A DNA stretch of 64,000 nucleotides from Neorhizobium vignae. Its GTDB lineage: Bacteria; Pseudomonadota; Alphaproteobacteria; Rhizobiales; Rhizobiaceae. The notes below the pieces were generated by a model. It did not search any database. It had not been told where the DNA came from and was given only the letters and a program-made list of their open reading frames with translations. Of this stretch, positions 27,476-36,103 are shown piece after piece (the stretch's first letter is position 1; the number at the start of each line of letters is the position of its first letter). The translations under genes and the position numbers were made by a program. The stretch covers positions 124,001 to 188,000 of the forward strand of contig NZ_JNNU01000013.1 in assembly GCF_000732195.1 (NCBI RefSeq). Reading direction: 5' to 3'.

Positions 27476-27769
27476 TCAATCTTCGGGAAGAGCATCCGGC
27501 CATTGCTGCGCCCCATGGAGGACACGCAGTACGCGGACTGTCGTCTCTGTCACTGTATAGGCGGCGACATAAGGCGTACCGGAAACGACCAGTTCGCGTG
27601 TCCCCACAATCCGGCCGGGACGACCGCTTTCCGGGAAGTCCTGAAGTCGACGGGCCGCAACCACGATCCGTTCATCAACCGTGATCGCGGCGACAGGATT
27701 ATCGGCCTCAATATGCGTGAATATATCATCGCGATCAGAGAGCGCGAAGGCGGACCAGACGAGCTTCAC
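27476..27769 (-). CDS. RelE/ParE-superfamily toxin
   Basis: A 97-residue protein with the ParE/RelE layout: MKLVWSAFALSDRDDIFTHI at the N-terminus, LQDFPESGRPGRIVGTRELV in the middle, and a C-terminal YVAAYTVTETTVRVLRVLHG strand with the usual basic residues and final H-G. ParE-type members poison gyrase and RelE-type ones cut mRNA; sequence alone does not decide which. It overlaps the antitoxin stop by 4 bp. Confidence 0.88.
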   Translation of the reverse strand: MKLVWSAFALSDRDDIFTHIEADNPVAAITVDERIVVAARRLQDFPESGRPGRIVGTRELVVSGTPYVAAYTVTETTVRVLRVLHGAQQWPDALPED

Positions 27770-28074
27770 GTTTTCAGGTCGCGTGCTCTGTGCCGGGCCG
27801 CTGCTCGACGCTCCGCGAAATGCGCCTCGGCCTCATTGTCCGGGATGTCGGGCCGCGTGTCGCTCAGGGCCTCCAACACCTTGGCCCGGAACCAAGCATC
27901 ATGTCCCTCGCTGCTGGTCACCAACTCAAGCGGTAGGGAGCCTTCGTTGGCAGTTCGGGTCAGCAGGATCCGAACTGCATCGGACACTGTCAGCCCCATG
28001 CTTTCGAGCACGGCGGACGCGCGATCCCGGACCTCGGCGTCAATGCGGGTCTGAACGAGAGCATTAGCGGCCAT
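27766..28074 (-). CDS. RelB/DinJ-family antitoxin
   Basis: A 102-residue protein whose N-terminal half (LVQTRIDAEVRDRASAVLES then MGLTVSDAVRILLTRTA) is a typical RelB/DinJ ribbon-helix-helix. The acidic/basic C-terminus wraps the toxin. It is first in the pair and likely represses the operon promoter together with the toxin. Confidence 0.88.
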   Translation of the reverse strand: MAANALVQTRIDAEVRDRASAVLESMGLTVSDAVRILLTRTANEGSLPLELVTSSEGHDAWFRAKVLEALSDTRPDIPDNEAEAHFAERRAAARHRARDLKT

Positions 28075-28317
28075 AAGCAGTTTCCTCTGTTACGCGCAAT
28101 GTAATGCAACCGAATGACAAAAACCAGAGGGCTCAACATGCTGGAGATGTTTTTGCATACATAGGACCACAGATAGACCTGCCTGCAGTAGGCTGCGCAC
28201 GTCATCCGCGCGAAACCTAAAACCCACCCAAGTATGCTGCGCAAGCCGCTCTAGCATGACGTCGTCTTGAACCGATACGGACCTTCGACCCGGTCGTGGC
28301 GTCGACGGCCTGGACGC

Positions 28318-28560
28318 TCAGCGAAGAATGCCCGCATCGCTCGCGGCCGCTCTGAAAGCTGATGCCGCCGTGGACGGATCGCCTCGACCTTCGGCAGCTT
28401 CCATGCAGGCTCGCTTGGCTAAAGCAAAGAAGTCTCCTCCCTTTTGTGGCCAGCAAGTCATCAAGTATGCCAAGGCGTCCCGGCTGCCGCGAATGCTCTT
28501 GAAGTGATCGCCCGGGCCAATAACGACCTCAACTGGCTCATCCCAGAGATCATGGTCCAT
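28318..28560 (-). CDS. DUF982 domain protein
   Basis: An 80-residue protein with the DUF982 pattern common in rhizobia: LWDEPVEVVIGPGDHF at the start, the central ALAYLMTCWPQKGG, and an Ala-rich C-terminus ending in AASDAGILR. ATG 28560 is preferred because GGAG sits 6 bp upstream; ATG 28572 is an alternative. Function unknown. The open frame runs further upstream only as the complement of a transposase fragment. Confidence 0.75.
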   Translation of the reverse strand: MDHDLWDEPVEVVIGPGDHFKSIRGSRDALAYLMTCWPQKGGDFFALAKRACMEAAEGRGDPSTAASAFRAAASDAGILR

Positions 28561-28652
28561 CAGCTGCTCCATGGGTTCCGACCTTTGAGGAACGCGAGTG
28601 GTCAGGGCTCGTTCCGGGGTTAGGGCTTTGGTCCCAAACACGGCAGAGATCC

Positions 28653-28730
28653 ACAGCGCTACCGGCCGCCCCTCGGTTGATCCCGAGCTGATGATGCGGA
28701 TGCTGATTGCCGGCCACTCCCTGTGCATAT
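28653..28730 (+). pseudogene. Transposase fragment (IS1182-like)
   Basis: The plus strand reads ATGRPSVDPELMMRMLIAGH, which matches the conserved N-terminal stretch of IS1182-type transposases (PSVDPELMIRMLI). The similarity fades on both sides, with no inverted repeats or rest of the gene. It is the scar of a lost element between the DUF982 gene and the next gene. Confidence 0.65.
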
Positions 28731-28752
28731 ACTGGCCGGGAGGTGGTATTAC

Positions 28753-29400
28753 TCAGATCGCATTTGGACCTGCGCAAATCCGCACCAGATCGGCAAGGAT
28801 CGTCCGAAGCTCCGGCCACGGCGCTTCCTGGAGGGCAGAGCGTGGATCCTCCATTTCCAGGAGGGAATGCAGCTTCACCGCGACGCCGGCGACGGATTGA
28901 GGCGCGGTGCTCCACAATTCCTTGGCCAACGCCTCCTCGGCACCTGCGATTTCCTCCTCGGCTTTTTTCGCCCTCGTATATCCGAGCCGCCTGTCCGCCG
29001 TCTTCCATTCGCTCCGGCTTGCGGCCAGTGCGGCCCTTGCTTGCCGCCGCATTTCATCCTGATCCGCGTTCGGCAAAAGACGGTCGATCTCCCGACCGGA
29101 ATAGGCCCAGATGAAACCACAGTCTTCGGAGAGCAGGACTCTCGTGCGGGGGAAACTTCCGAATTCTTGAAGCAACTCCGTCTCGAGTTTTTGCTGCCGG
29201 CGGCAGGCTTCCCCGCAGAGTCTGTGGGCAACCAGCCAATCTCTCCAAAGTGATACCACCGGATCGTCTTGCTCCGATCTCTCCGTCCGCACCATTGCAC
29301 CTGCCGGGGCGGGCGCCATCGCGATCGAAGCCGCAACGCGTGTAAGAAAGTTTCTGCGCGTGGTCGCTGGAGAGGCATCCCTATTCCCGGAAGAGGCCAT
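28753..29400 (-). CDS. Tat-signal hypothetical protein
   Basis: A 215-residue protein starting at ATG 29400 with a GGAGG site 8 bp upstream. The N-terminus has a twin-arginine motif (TRRNFLTRVAASIAMAPAPA), so it should be exported folded. The rest is helical and charged (QQKLETELLQEF, KKAEEEIAGAEEALAKEL). I do not recognise the family. Its 3' end lies 23 bp from the transposase fragment, so the C-terminus may have been altered. Confidence 0.65.
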   Translation of the reverse strand: MASSGNRDASPATTRRNFLTRVAASIAMAPAPAGAMVRTERSEQDDPVVSLWRDWLVAHRLCGEACRRQQKLETELLQEFGSFPRTRVLLSEDCGFIWAYSGREIDRLLPNADQDEMRRQARAALAASRSEWKTADRRLGYTRAKKAEEEIAGAEEALAKELWSTAPQSVAGVAVKLHSLLEMEDPRSALQEAPWPELRTILADLVRICAGPNAI

Positions 29401-29629
29401 TGGAACCGCCTCCGATCACAACAAGATCCGTGAGCAGGCCCACGGTGATTTTCGGCGGGTGATTGCAGACAAAGTTCTGCTATTCTCAGAATCAGCCATG
29501 ATCCAAGCTCCAGAAACCAGGTTGTGGTTGAGCCTCACGCTAAGGACGAAGGCTGGGTCAATTCGTAACAGGGATACGATAACGGTAGATGATTTGCATT
29601 TCAATAAGAAATCGTAGCGGTGATACGAA

Positions 29630-29869
29630 TTGAAACCGATCCAGTGCAAAATGGCTCGGACAGCTCTTGGCTGGGGCACGCGTGATCTAGCCAGGAACGC
29701 CGGGGTTTCCCCAGACACGATTGCGAGACTCGAACGAGGTGAGAACTTGCGCGCCTCGACAATTTCTGCTGTCCAGAGCGCCATCGAAGCAGCCGGTATC
29801 GAATTCATTCCCGAGAATGGCGGCGGCGTAGGTGTACGTTTCGCGCGGGCGACCGAGCACGAGAAGTAG
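29630..29869 (+). CDS. XRE-family helix-turn-helix protein
   Basis: A 79-residue DNA-binding protein with the single-domain HTH pattern PIQCKMARTALGWGTRDLAR, then NAGVSPDTIARLERGE. This small type is common in rhizobia. The frame opens with TTG 29630, just after an in-frame stop; ATG 29651 would cut into the first helix. Probably a local regulator; its target is unknown. Confidence 0.75.
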   Translation: MKPIQCKMARTALGWGTRDLARNAGVSPDTIARLERGENLRASTISAVQSAIEAAGIEFIPENGGGVGVRFARATEHEK

Positions 29870-30206
29870 CGCCACTGTTCGAGACGCCCGACGGCAGTTA
29901 GATACCGCCCCGGACGAGAATCAATCGAGTTACAGAACCCCCTCTCCCATCCAAGGCCCGATCAAGCTCAGCAAAAGCGATCAATGCGCGAAAGAGTGCA
30001 GCCGAGCGGCAAGCGCCGTTGAAGCAAAAGCATTCGAGACGCTCGGCATTTCACCCGACGCGACACCTGAAGAGATCAGGAGGCGCTACAAGGAGAAACT
30101 CAAGATGCACCACCCGGACGCCGATCAAGGCGATCGCAATTCGGAAGACGAGCTCCGGGCGGCCATAGAAGCTCATAAGATCCTCAAGCTCAACGGCTTC
30201 TGTTGA
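29832..30206 (+). CDS. Truncated J-domain (DnaJ-like) protein
   Basis: The C-terminal 65 residues form a J domain: AFETLGISPDATPEEIRRRY, then a KMHHPDADQGDR segment with the HPD motif that stimulates DnaK, ending HKILKLNGFC as in rhizobial J-domain proteins of about 200 residues. The N-terminal half of those proteins (a Cys/His-rich region) is missing here. The first 38 bp overlap the XRE gene and the true start is uncertain. It is probably a truncated paralogue, perhaps not functional. Confidence 0.55.
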   Translation: MYVSRGRPSTRSSATVRDARRQLDTAPDENQSSYRTPSPIQGPIKLSKSDQCAKECSRAASAVEAKAFETLGISPDATPEEIRRRYKEKLKMHHPDADQGDRNSEDELRAAIEAHKILKLNGFC

Positions 30207-30307
30207 AACTTGGCGACGTTGCTTTCTTCTGTTGACGCCCCGGTTCCCGGCACTCCGTTTGTCCGCGACGTCAAATAAACCACCTGACTTTCAAGGTGAA
30301 AGACAAC

Positions 30308-31957
30308 TGTCGTTTTGCATTTAACCGGGCTCTTCCTCACTTTGTGTGGAGCCGTGGCAGCATTCGTGCCTTCAGCAGTTCGGGACCTGCCCTACCGTAC
30401 ATCGAGCGCTTGAGGGTCTTGAGGCGGTTGATCTGGCCTTCGGCCTGTCCGTTGCTCCAAGGTAGCTCGACGGCGTTGTTGACGGCATCGAGGTCCCTGC
30501 GCAGGACGCGAGCGAACCGCATGATCGGAATGAGTTCGGAATCGATCGCATCGTCGATCCACGCATCCAGTGGCGCCGATGTCTTGCCGCGAAGAATGCC
30601 GTTGAAGCGCATCGCCAGGCGTCGCATCTCGGCGAACGCCTCAGATCCCTGCTTCAGGGCATCGACTTTCCTTGCCTGCCAGTCCGTCAGCAGGCCTCGC
30701 GGCTTGATGCACAGCGCTGCGGCAACCACTGGCGAAATCGCATGACCGGTGTCCGGATCTCGAACCGCTTCCAGCTTCGACGCGACTGGCGGAACATCAT
30801 TGCCCTGTCCCCTTTCGGCCCGCCGCCAAGCTCCGAGCAACCGCTCCAGATTGGCGAAGCTGCCGGTGTAGCCGCGCTGCTTGACGTCATGAAACAGATG
30901 CCGTCCGCGCCGATTCCCATCCTTCCAGCATTGGGCAAGGAAGGCTTCGAAATACCATGGTGATGTGGGGTTCAGTGCCGACCGTCGCCTGTCTGGCGGA
31001 GCCTTGAACTTGAGCCACTTCGTTACGCTGCGACGTTCATAGCCGGTCCGTCTGGCGATCTCGCTGTAGGACAGCCCTTCCTGGCGCAAAGCATGAAGCA
31101 TGTCGAATATTTCCTGGCGGGATTGCCTATGCGAAAGACGGGCGCGCCGGCGATGCGTCGCAGCGTCAACAATTGCGTCCTCCGATCGGCGACCTGCTTG
31201 GCCTTCGGTGCGCCTTCACGGGTGGCCTGCGCATACAGGCCGCAGCGGTCGCGACTGACGACCTCGATGGAGGGATGGTCACGCAGCCACTTGGCGGCAC
31301 TCTCGACGCTGCGATCATCCAGTATGTCGATGACCGAGCGTCGCTCGAGATCGACCATGATGGTCCCATAACTCGTCGCCCGCCGCCAGCTCCAATCATC
31401 AATACCGACCACCCGTATCTCGGAACTGCGTTGAGCCGCCGCAGCATCCCGCTTCAACTGCCGCAGAATGGTGTCGTCGCTGACCGGCATGCCGAGCCGC
31501 TCCATCAACCGCTCACCAGGACGGCCGCCGGCGCTGTGGCCGAGCAAGCCGACAATCTCCCCGACCCTTCTCGTCCGGCGCGCATAAGGAGCAGCGATCG
31601 TCGGCAGTCGGTCGGTGAACGTTCGTCGTGCGCAGTCCCCATGTGCACATCGCCAGCGGCTCACCAAGAGTTTCACTGTCACCGACTGACCCTGGACCGG
31701 CAGATTCCGGAGACTACGGCGAGACCAGCCATGCCTACTTCGGCTTCGCCGTCCACAATCGGGGCAGATGCCGATCGCGGATCCAGCGGCGGAAACAATC
31801 CACCTGTCGTCAACAGTGAGCGCGACACCCAGTATCTTGACCCCTGGGCCGGGCGACCATTTCGAATTTGTTCGCATGCCCGCCCATAGCGACAACCTTG
31901 CTAACGACAGGTGAACCACACAAAGTGAGGAAGAACCCGTTTAAGTGCCAAACGACA
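30308..31957. mobile_element. ISL3-family insertion sequence, degenerate
   Basis: Terminal inverted repeats 30308-30349 and 31916-31957 match at 38 of 42 positions; the inner 22 bp differ at one base. The outer ends are TGTCG and CGACA. The only gene inside is a minus-strand ISL3-type transposase broken into two frames. No convincing direct repeat flanks the element. The right end abuts exactly a LysR C-terminal fragment, while the left flank shows no LysR sequence, so the locus rearranged after insertion. Confidence 0.85.
30337..31919 (-). pseudogene. ISL3-family transposase, frameshifted and internally deleted
   Basis: The N-terminal part (31919-31023) has the zinc-finger region (CPDCGRRSRSRHGW), first catalytic Asp (VVGIDDWSWRR) and second Asp (SRDRCGLYAQA). 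The C-terminal part (31101-30337) has KWLKF and the catalytic Glu in SNGQAEGQINRLKTLKRSMY. The frame is lost just after KAKQVADR (about 31180), where the helical segment normally following is missing. That implies a deletion plus frame change, so the element cannot transpose by itself. Confidence 0.88.
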
Positions 31958-32060
31958 CCGGATTTCCGCCCAGAGCCGTTGGAAGCGTCACTTATGGTCC
32001 CTCATCGCCAAAACCTGTCACGCCGTGTCCGAGCGTTCATGGGATGGATCGAAGAGGTGC
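31958..32060 (+). pseudogene. LysR-family regulator, C-terminal fragment
   Basis: Directly after the IS end the plus strand reads PDFRPEPLEASLMVPHRQNL then SRRVRAFMGWIEEV, the typical C-terminal end of LysR regulators. Nothing upstream of the IS matches the missing part. The fragment runs on without a proper terminus. Confidence 0.7.
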
Positions 32061-32317
32061 CCGGCCTTATCTCGAATAGCTTGGTCGCCGCTCAGCGCCA
32101 GAAGGAGACATCCGCCTGGGCGCCGATCAAGGTCGCTCCTCCCTGCACCTTCAGACTAAGGCGACGCCACGGCGACAGTGGCCGCGTCGCACGATCATCG
32201 CTGAACCTGGCTCGGCTTATGTGATGGCTAGCGACGCAAGAACCCTCTGGGCGCATTCCATCCCGTCGATCGACGAGCTTCGGTATTCAGTACTTTGCTC
32301 GAACTGAAACCCGGGAC

Positions 32318-32570
32318 ATGAAGGTAGGCAATGCCGGTTGCGTTCGAAAAAAGAGGGCTGCGGCGTATCTGAAGAAGACGCTGGATCAGCTAAAGACGAG
32401 GACGCCGGTGGTTCCGGTGAAAGGCAAGAACTACGCGTTTCCGCAGCCGACATTGATCGCGGAGATGGAATTCCGCGACTGGACGGACGACGGCAACCTG
32501 CGGCAGACATCTTACAAAGGCCTTCGGGATATTCAGGACATTCGTCATCAGCCAGCTTCACGACAACGGA
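32318..32570 (+). pseudogene. ATP-dependent DNA ligase (LigD-like) C-terminal remnant
   Basis: The frame contains FPQPTLIAEMEFRDWTDDG followed by NLRQTSYKGLRD, which closely follows the OB-domain end of bacterial NHEJ ligases (LVAEIEF..WT.DG.LRH.S.KGLR). The nucleotidyltransferase domain is absent and the frame decays after about 32540. It marks a former ligD/ku locus now lost. Confidence 0.7.
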
Positions 32571-32736
32571 TACGGCACCAGCGGCATTGTCTGAGTCGTC
32601 GTCCTTGGCATCGAAGATATTGGTAATCTGCCTAACGCGACAGTCGCTGGGCGCAGTTGTATTTATTCCCGTGGACTCAGTGAAAATAGAGTGCAAGAAG
32701 GATCAGCACCCATCTCACAACCCCCGAGGACCGAAT

Positions 32737-33081
32737 ATGAAATTCAATGGCATACGTCTGGCTCTTGCTACCGCTGCTTATACTATCGCGTCGACTGCGC
32801 TTGTGCCTAATGGCGCGCATGCAGCAGAGTACTCTTTCACAGCTACCAACGGAACCAAATCTCCCGTTACCAAAGTACTCGTGTCGGAAAACAAGAAGGA
32901 CTGGGGATACTTCGACATTGGCAGCGGCATCAAACCAGGTACCACCGTAGATCTCGTATGGGACAAAAGCACAAATAGCGAAAGCTGCACTCAATGGGTC
33001 AAGGCAAACTTTGCAGACGGCAGCGAGTCTGAACCCGCCAAGTTCGATTTCTGCGAAGATGGACTTGAGATCGAGTTCTAA
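32737..33081 (+). CDS. Small secreted protein of unknown function
   Basis: ATG 32737 is preceded by GAGGA. The 114-residue product has a Sec signal peptide (MKFNGIRLALATAAYTIAST ... AHAA) and a mature beta-rich domain (FTATNGTKSPVTKVLVSENK, then a two-Cys C-terminal part). It resembles a family of 100-120-residue periplasmic rhizobial proteins of unknown role, sometimes misnamed in annotations. The two cysteines could form a disulfide. Confidence 0.72.
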   Translation: MKFNGIRLALATAAYTIASTALVPNGAHAAEYSFTATNGTKSPVTKVLVSENKKDWGYFDIGSGIKPGTTVDLVWDKSTNSESCTQWVKANFADGSESEPAKFDFCEDGLEIEF

Positions 33082-33104
33082 ATTCACATAGCCCACAGTG
33101 ACGG

Positions 33105-33127
33105 GTGACCGCCTCAAGGGCGGTCAC
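33105..33127 (+). terminator. Hairpin downstream of secreted-protein gene
   Basis: GTGACCGCC (33105-33113), a 5-base loop and GGCGGTCAC (33119-33127) form a perfect 9-bp stem 23 bp after the stop. No T-tract follows, so termination would be weak or the hairpin may protect the mRNA end. Confidence 0.5.
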
Positions 33128-33226
33128 GATGCGCTTCGAACTCAGCGTGACGAGCGCCTGCCTTATCCCCGACGCTTCAACTCTGCCTCGATTGCAGCAT
33201 TAGCTTCCTCGCCATTGCTGATTGGT

Positions 33227-33643
33227 TTATCGCTGAGCTTTGTCGCGAGGTAGCGGCGCTCCTGTCAATTGAGATCGCGCCAGCCGCCGGGGATTGTCAC
33301 GCCATCCGCTGGCGTCGAATGCACTAGCACCACCGGTCTCACCGCCCACGATCAGGTCAGCAATGGCCTTCTGCGCACCGATCTTGTAGGCCTGAATTTG
33401 GGAAGACGGTATCGCGATCGTGTCCCTTAAAGCTCGGATTGCCGTCACTGCGAGCGCCAATAGACGCTGTCGTTCAGATCTGCCCAGGCTCTCAATCTCG
33501 TTGGCGGCTCGCACCAATTCGGAATGAAGTCGGTCGTGGAGCTCATCGTAGCTTGTTTCGATCGGACCATTTCGGCTTAAATCGTAAAGGCGGCCAAGGT
33601 GGGACGCTGACGGGAGGACGTGGAAAAAAGGCTTTCTTTCCAA
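33227..33643 (-). CDS. Hypothetical protein (138 aa)
   Basis: A helical, charged protein of no family I recognise (ELHDRLHSELVRAANEIESL, QRLLALAVTAIRALRDTIA). The frame opens with TTG 33643 without a good ribosome site, which lowers confidence in the start. It lies in a remnant-rich stretch upstream of a chemoreceptor gene's terminator and on the same strand. Confidence 0.45.
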   Translation of the reverse strand: MERKPFFHVLPSASHLGRLYDLSRNGPIETSYDELHDRLHSELVRAANEIESLGRSERQRLLALAVTAIRALRDTIAIPSSQIQAYKIGAQKAIADLIVGGETGGASAFDASGWRDNPRRLARSQLTGAPLPRDKAQR

Positions 33644-33669
33644 ATGACCACTGTTCTGGCGATCGCAAA

Positions 33670-33694
33670 AACGGGAGCTGTTATAGCTCCCGTT
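33670..33694 (-). terminator. Rho-independent terminator of chemoreceptor gene
   Basis: AACGGGAGCT and AGCTCCCGTT form a perfect 10-bp stem around a 5-base loop. On the minus strand it runs into TTTTT, 12 bp after the chemoreceptor stop at 33707. Confidence 0.85.
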
Positions 33695-33706
33695 CCCACT
33701 GCCTGA

Positions 33707-35698
33707 TCAGAACTCTTCCCAACTTTCGTTATTGGCGGCAACGGCTGCAGAGCCTTTGCCGGTAAATGCCCGGGCGATCTTGTTCACCATCCCGCGGGCA
33801 GGCGAAGTGACGGGCGCCGATTCGCTGCTCGTCGTTAAGGGCCTGCTGCGGGGCGGCGCATGGTCGGAAGGTGCAGCGCCCACATGGAATCGCGAGACGA
33901 GCTCGCGCAGGCGGCCCGCCTCGGTGGCGAGTGTTGCACCGGCCGCATTGGCCTCTTCCACCATGGCGGCGTTCTGCTGGGTCACCTGGTCCATCTGATT
34001 GACCGCAGTGTTGACCTCCGACAGACCCACCGATTGCTCGCGCGATGAGGTCGCAATCGCATCCATATGCTGGTTGATGGTGACGATATAGGCCTCAATC
34101 GTCTTGAGCGCTTCGCCCGTCTGCCTGACAAGATGCACGCCGTTGCCGACTTGCACGGACGAGTTGCGAATGAGATCCTTGATCTCTTTGGCAGCCGTGG
34201 CTGACCGCTGCGCGAGCTCGCGCACTTCCTGCGCAACAACCGCAAAGCCCTTGCCGGCTTCGCCGGCGCGTGCAGCTTCCACACCAGCGTTCAACGCCAG
34301 AAGGTTGGTCTGAAAGGCAATATCGTCGATCACGCCGATGATGCTGGAGATCTGGTTCGATGACTGCTCGATCTTGCCCATGGCATCGACCGCATTCGCG
34401 ACCACAGCACCCGACAGGCGGGCGCTGTCGTTTGCCTGGATCGCCACCGTGCGGGCCTCTTCAGCACGCCTGGAAGAACTGGCGACATTGGCGGTGATCT
34501 CGTCGAGCGCTGCGGCGGTTTCTTCCAGTGAGGCTGCCTGCTGTTCGGTGCGCTTTGAGAGATCATCAGCACTCTGGCTGATCTCGCGCGAACCGGAGTC
34601 GATCGAATTCGTCGTTTCCGCGACGGACGACATCGTGTCCTTCAACTGCCCGACCGCTTGATTGAAGTCGGCTCGCAGGCTCTCGAACTCTTGGGCGAAA
34701 GAATGCGACAGCTCAAAAGACAGGTTGCCAGCGGCAAGCTGCTTGAGCCCTTCGGCCAGGCCCGAGGTTGCCTGTGCCATGGCTTCGGCCCGAAGACGTT
34801 CCTGCTCCGCTGTTCGGCGACGCTGCTCTTCCGATTGCGACCGCTGGGTGTTCGCTTCCTGCTCCAACCGGCGGTTTTCTAGCGCGTTGGTTCGGAACAC
34901 CTCGACGGCGGCCGCCATCTCGCCGATCTCATCGACCCGACCGGCGAACGGAATGGCCGTTTCGGCATCACCGCTTGCGAGCCTTTTCATTGAGGCGGTT
35001 ATCGCCTGAATGGGGCGGATCATTGTCGCCGACAATAGCAACAGTGAAGCGGCAATGACAATGATAGTGGCCGCGAGGCCAACGACAATGCTCCAGAACG
35101 TGTGGTTGGCTGCGTTTGCAGAGGCCGCGGCGCGCTCGTCAAGCAGCGAGGCTTCTTCGTCGGATATCTCTTTCGCGATCGCGCGGATGGAGTCCATGTA
35201 AGTCTTGCCTGCGCCTGAGACCTCCATCGCCCGAGCCTGATCAACGGTTTTGGCATCGCGCATCAGCGCGATTTCTTTGCTCATAACCTCCCGGCTCCAA
35301 CCTTTCACCTGGCCTTCAAGGTCCGTCAGCCTCTTCTGCTGAAGAGCATTGTCAGAGGTCAGGCTTTTGGTCTGTTCGAAGGCTGCCCTGAACTGAGCTT
35401 CGCCAGCTTTTTGAGGATCGAGAAACTTTTCGTCCCCCGCCAGCAAATAACCCCGCAAGCCGGTCTCCTGATTGACCATTCCAGCGATCATACCGTCAAC
35501 TGCTCTAAGAACTTGATACGTATGCTCGGTCCAGACGGTCGCCTCCTGCTGAGTGGTAGACGAATTGACTGTGACGAGATTGACGGTAAGACCAACAAGG
35601 AGGATTAAGCTGAACGATGCGACAAGCTTGATCATGGTCCGAAGGTTAGCAATAAGGACAAACACCATATTCTCCAGGGCGGGGGGCTCCCGCTTCAT
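33707..35698 (-). CDS. Methyl-accepting chemotaxis protein with CHASE3-type sensor
   Basis: A 663-residue receptor. An N-terminal membrane helix (LVASFSLILLVGLTVNLVTV) precedes a periplasmic helical CHASE3-like domain (MVNQETGLRGYLLAGDEKFL), a second helix near residue 200-225, HAMP, and a long signalling domain with the hairpin tip QTNLLALNAGVEAARAGEAG. The C-terminus ends in NNESWEEF, a CheR/CheB-tethering pentapeptide type. The start could also be the internal ATG giving MVFVLIANLRTM, which has GGAG close by. It is alone with its terminator, with no che genes nearby. Confidence 0.93.
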   Translation of the reverse strand: MKREPPALENMVFVLIANLRTMIKLVASFSLILLVGLTVNLVTVNSSTTQQEATVWTEHTYQVLRAVDGMIAGMVNQETGLRGYLLAGDEKFLDPQKAGEAQFRAAFEQTKSLTSDNALQQKRLTDLEGQVKGWSREVMSKEIALMRDAKTVDQARAMEVSGAGKTYMDSIRAIAKEISDEEASLLDERAAASANAANHTFWSIVVGLAATIIVIAASLLLLSATMIRPIQAITASMKRLASGDAETAIPFAGRVDEIGEMAAAVEVFRTNALENRRLEQEANTQRSQSEEQRRRTAEQERLRAEAMAQATSGLAEGLKQLAAGNLSFELSHSFAQEFESLRADFNQAVGQLKDTMSSVAETTNSIDSGSREISQSADDLSKRTEQQAASLEETAAALDEITANVASSSRRAEEARTVAIQANDSARLSGAVVANAVDAMGKIEQSSNQISSIIGVIDDIAFQTNLLALNAGVEAARAGEAGKGFAVVAQEVRELAQRSATAAKEIKDLIRNSSVQVGNGVHLVRQTGEALKTIEAYIVTINQHMDAIATSSREQSVGLSEVNTAVNQMDQVTQQNAAMVEEANAAGATLATEAGRLRELVSRFHVGAAPSDHAPPRSRPLTTSSESAPVTSPARGMVNKIARAFTGKGSAAVAANNESWEEF

Positions 35699-36103
35699 GC
35701 AGATTCATTGCAATAGGGAACAGGTGAGTCCATCTTCATACGGACCCCTTAATTTAGAGGGGCTTTGATTAAAAAACAGTGAAATACCAACTGATCCTGG
35801 CAGCCGAAACCTCAAAGGCGGCAACTAAGTTGGGAGGCCTTGAATGGATCCGAACCGGTGACCGGTGCCCAAAATCGCTAACTGGTCCTAAACCGTTAGT
35901 TCGCAGATCCTTAGAGCGCACTCGTGGAACACTATCCTGACTTTCGAGCCGCCAGGGATGCAGCTCCCCAACTTATTACGACCGGTCGCGCATATGCGGT
36001 ATCTCCATCTTCTCCTAACAACCGGGGCCATCACCGCCTGACCTTTAACCACGTCGTCCTTTAAATAGTCACAACCACTGCCAGATGGCCCGTTGGGCCA
36101 GCG
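35699..36103. other. Intergenic region without recognisable gene
   Basis: 405 bp between the chemoreceptor 5' end and the MFS 3' end. A stretch near 35845-35900 looks vaguely like a tRNA T-arm but does not fold as a tRNA. No ORF resembles a protein family. Confidence 0.5.

Noticed and set aside
35845..35900. tRNA-like stretch (GAACCGGTGACC)
   Set aside because: The T-arm does not pair and no acceptor stem or anticodon arm can be drawn.
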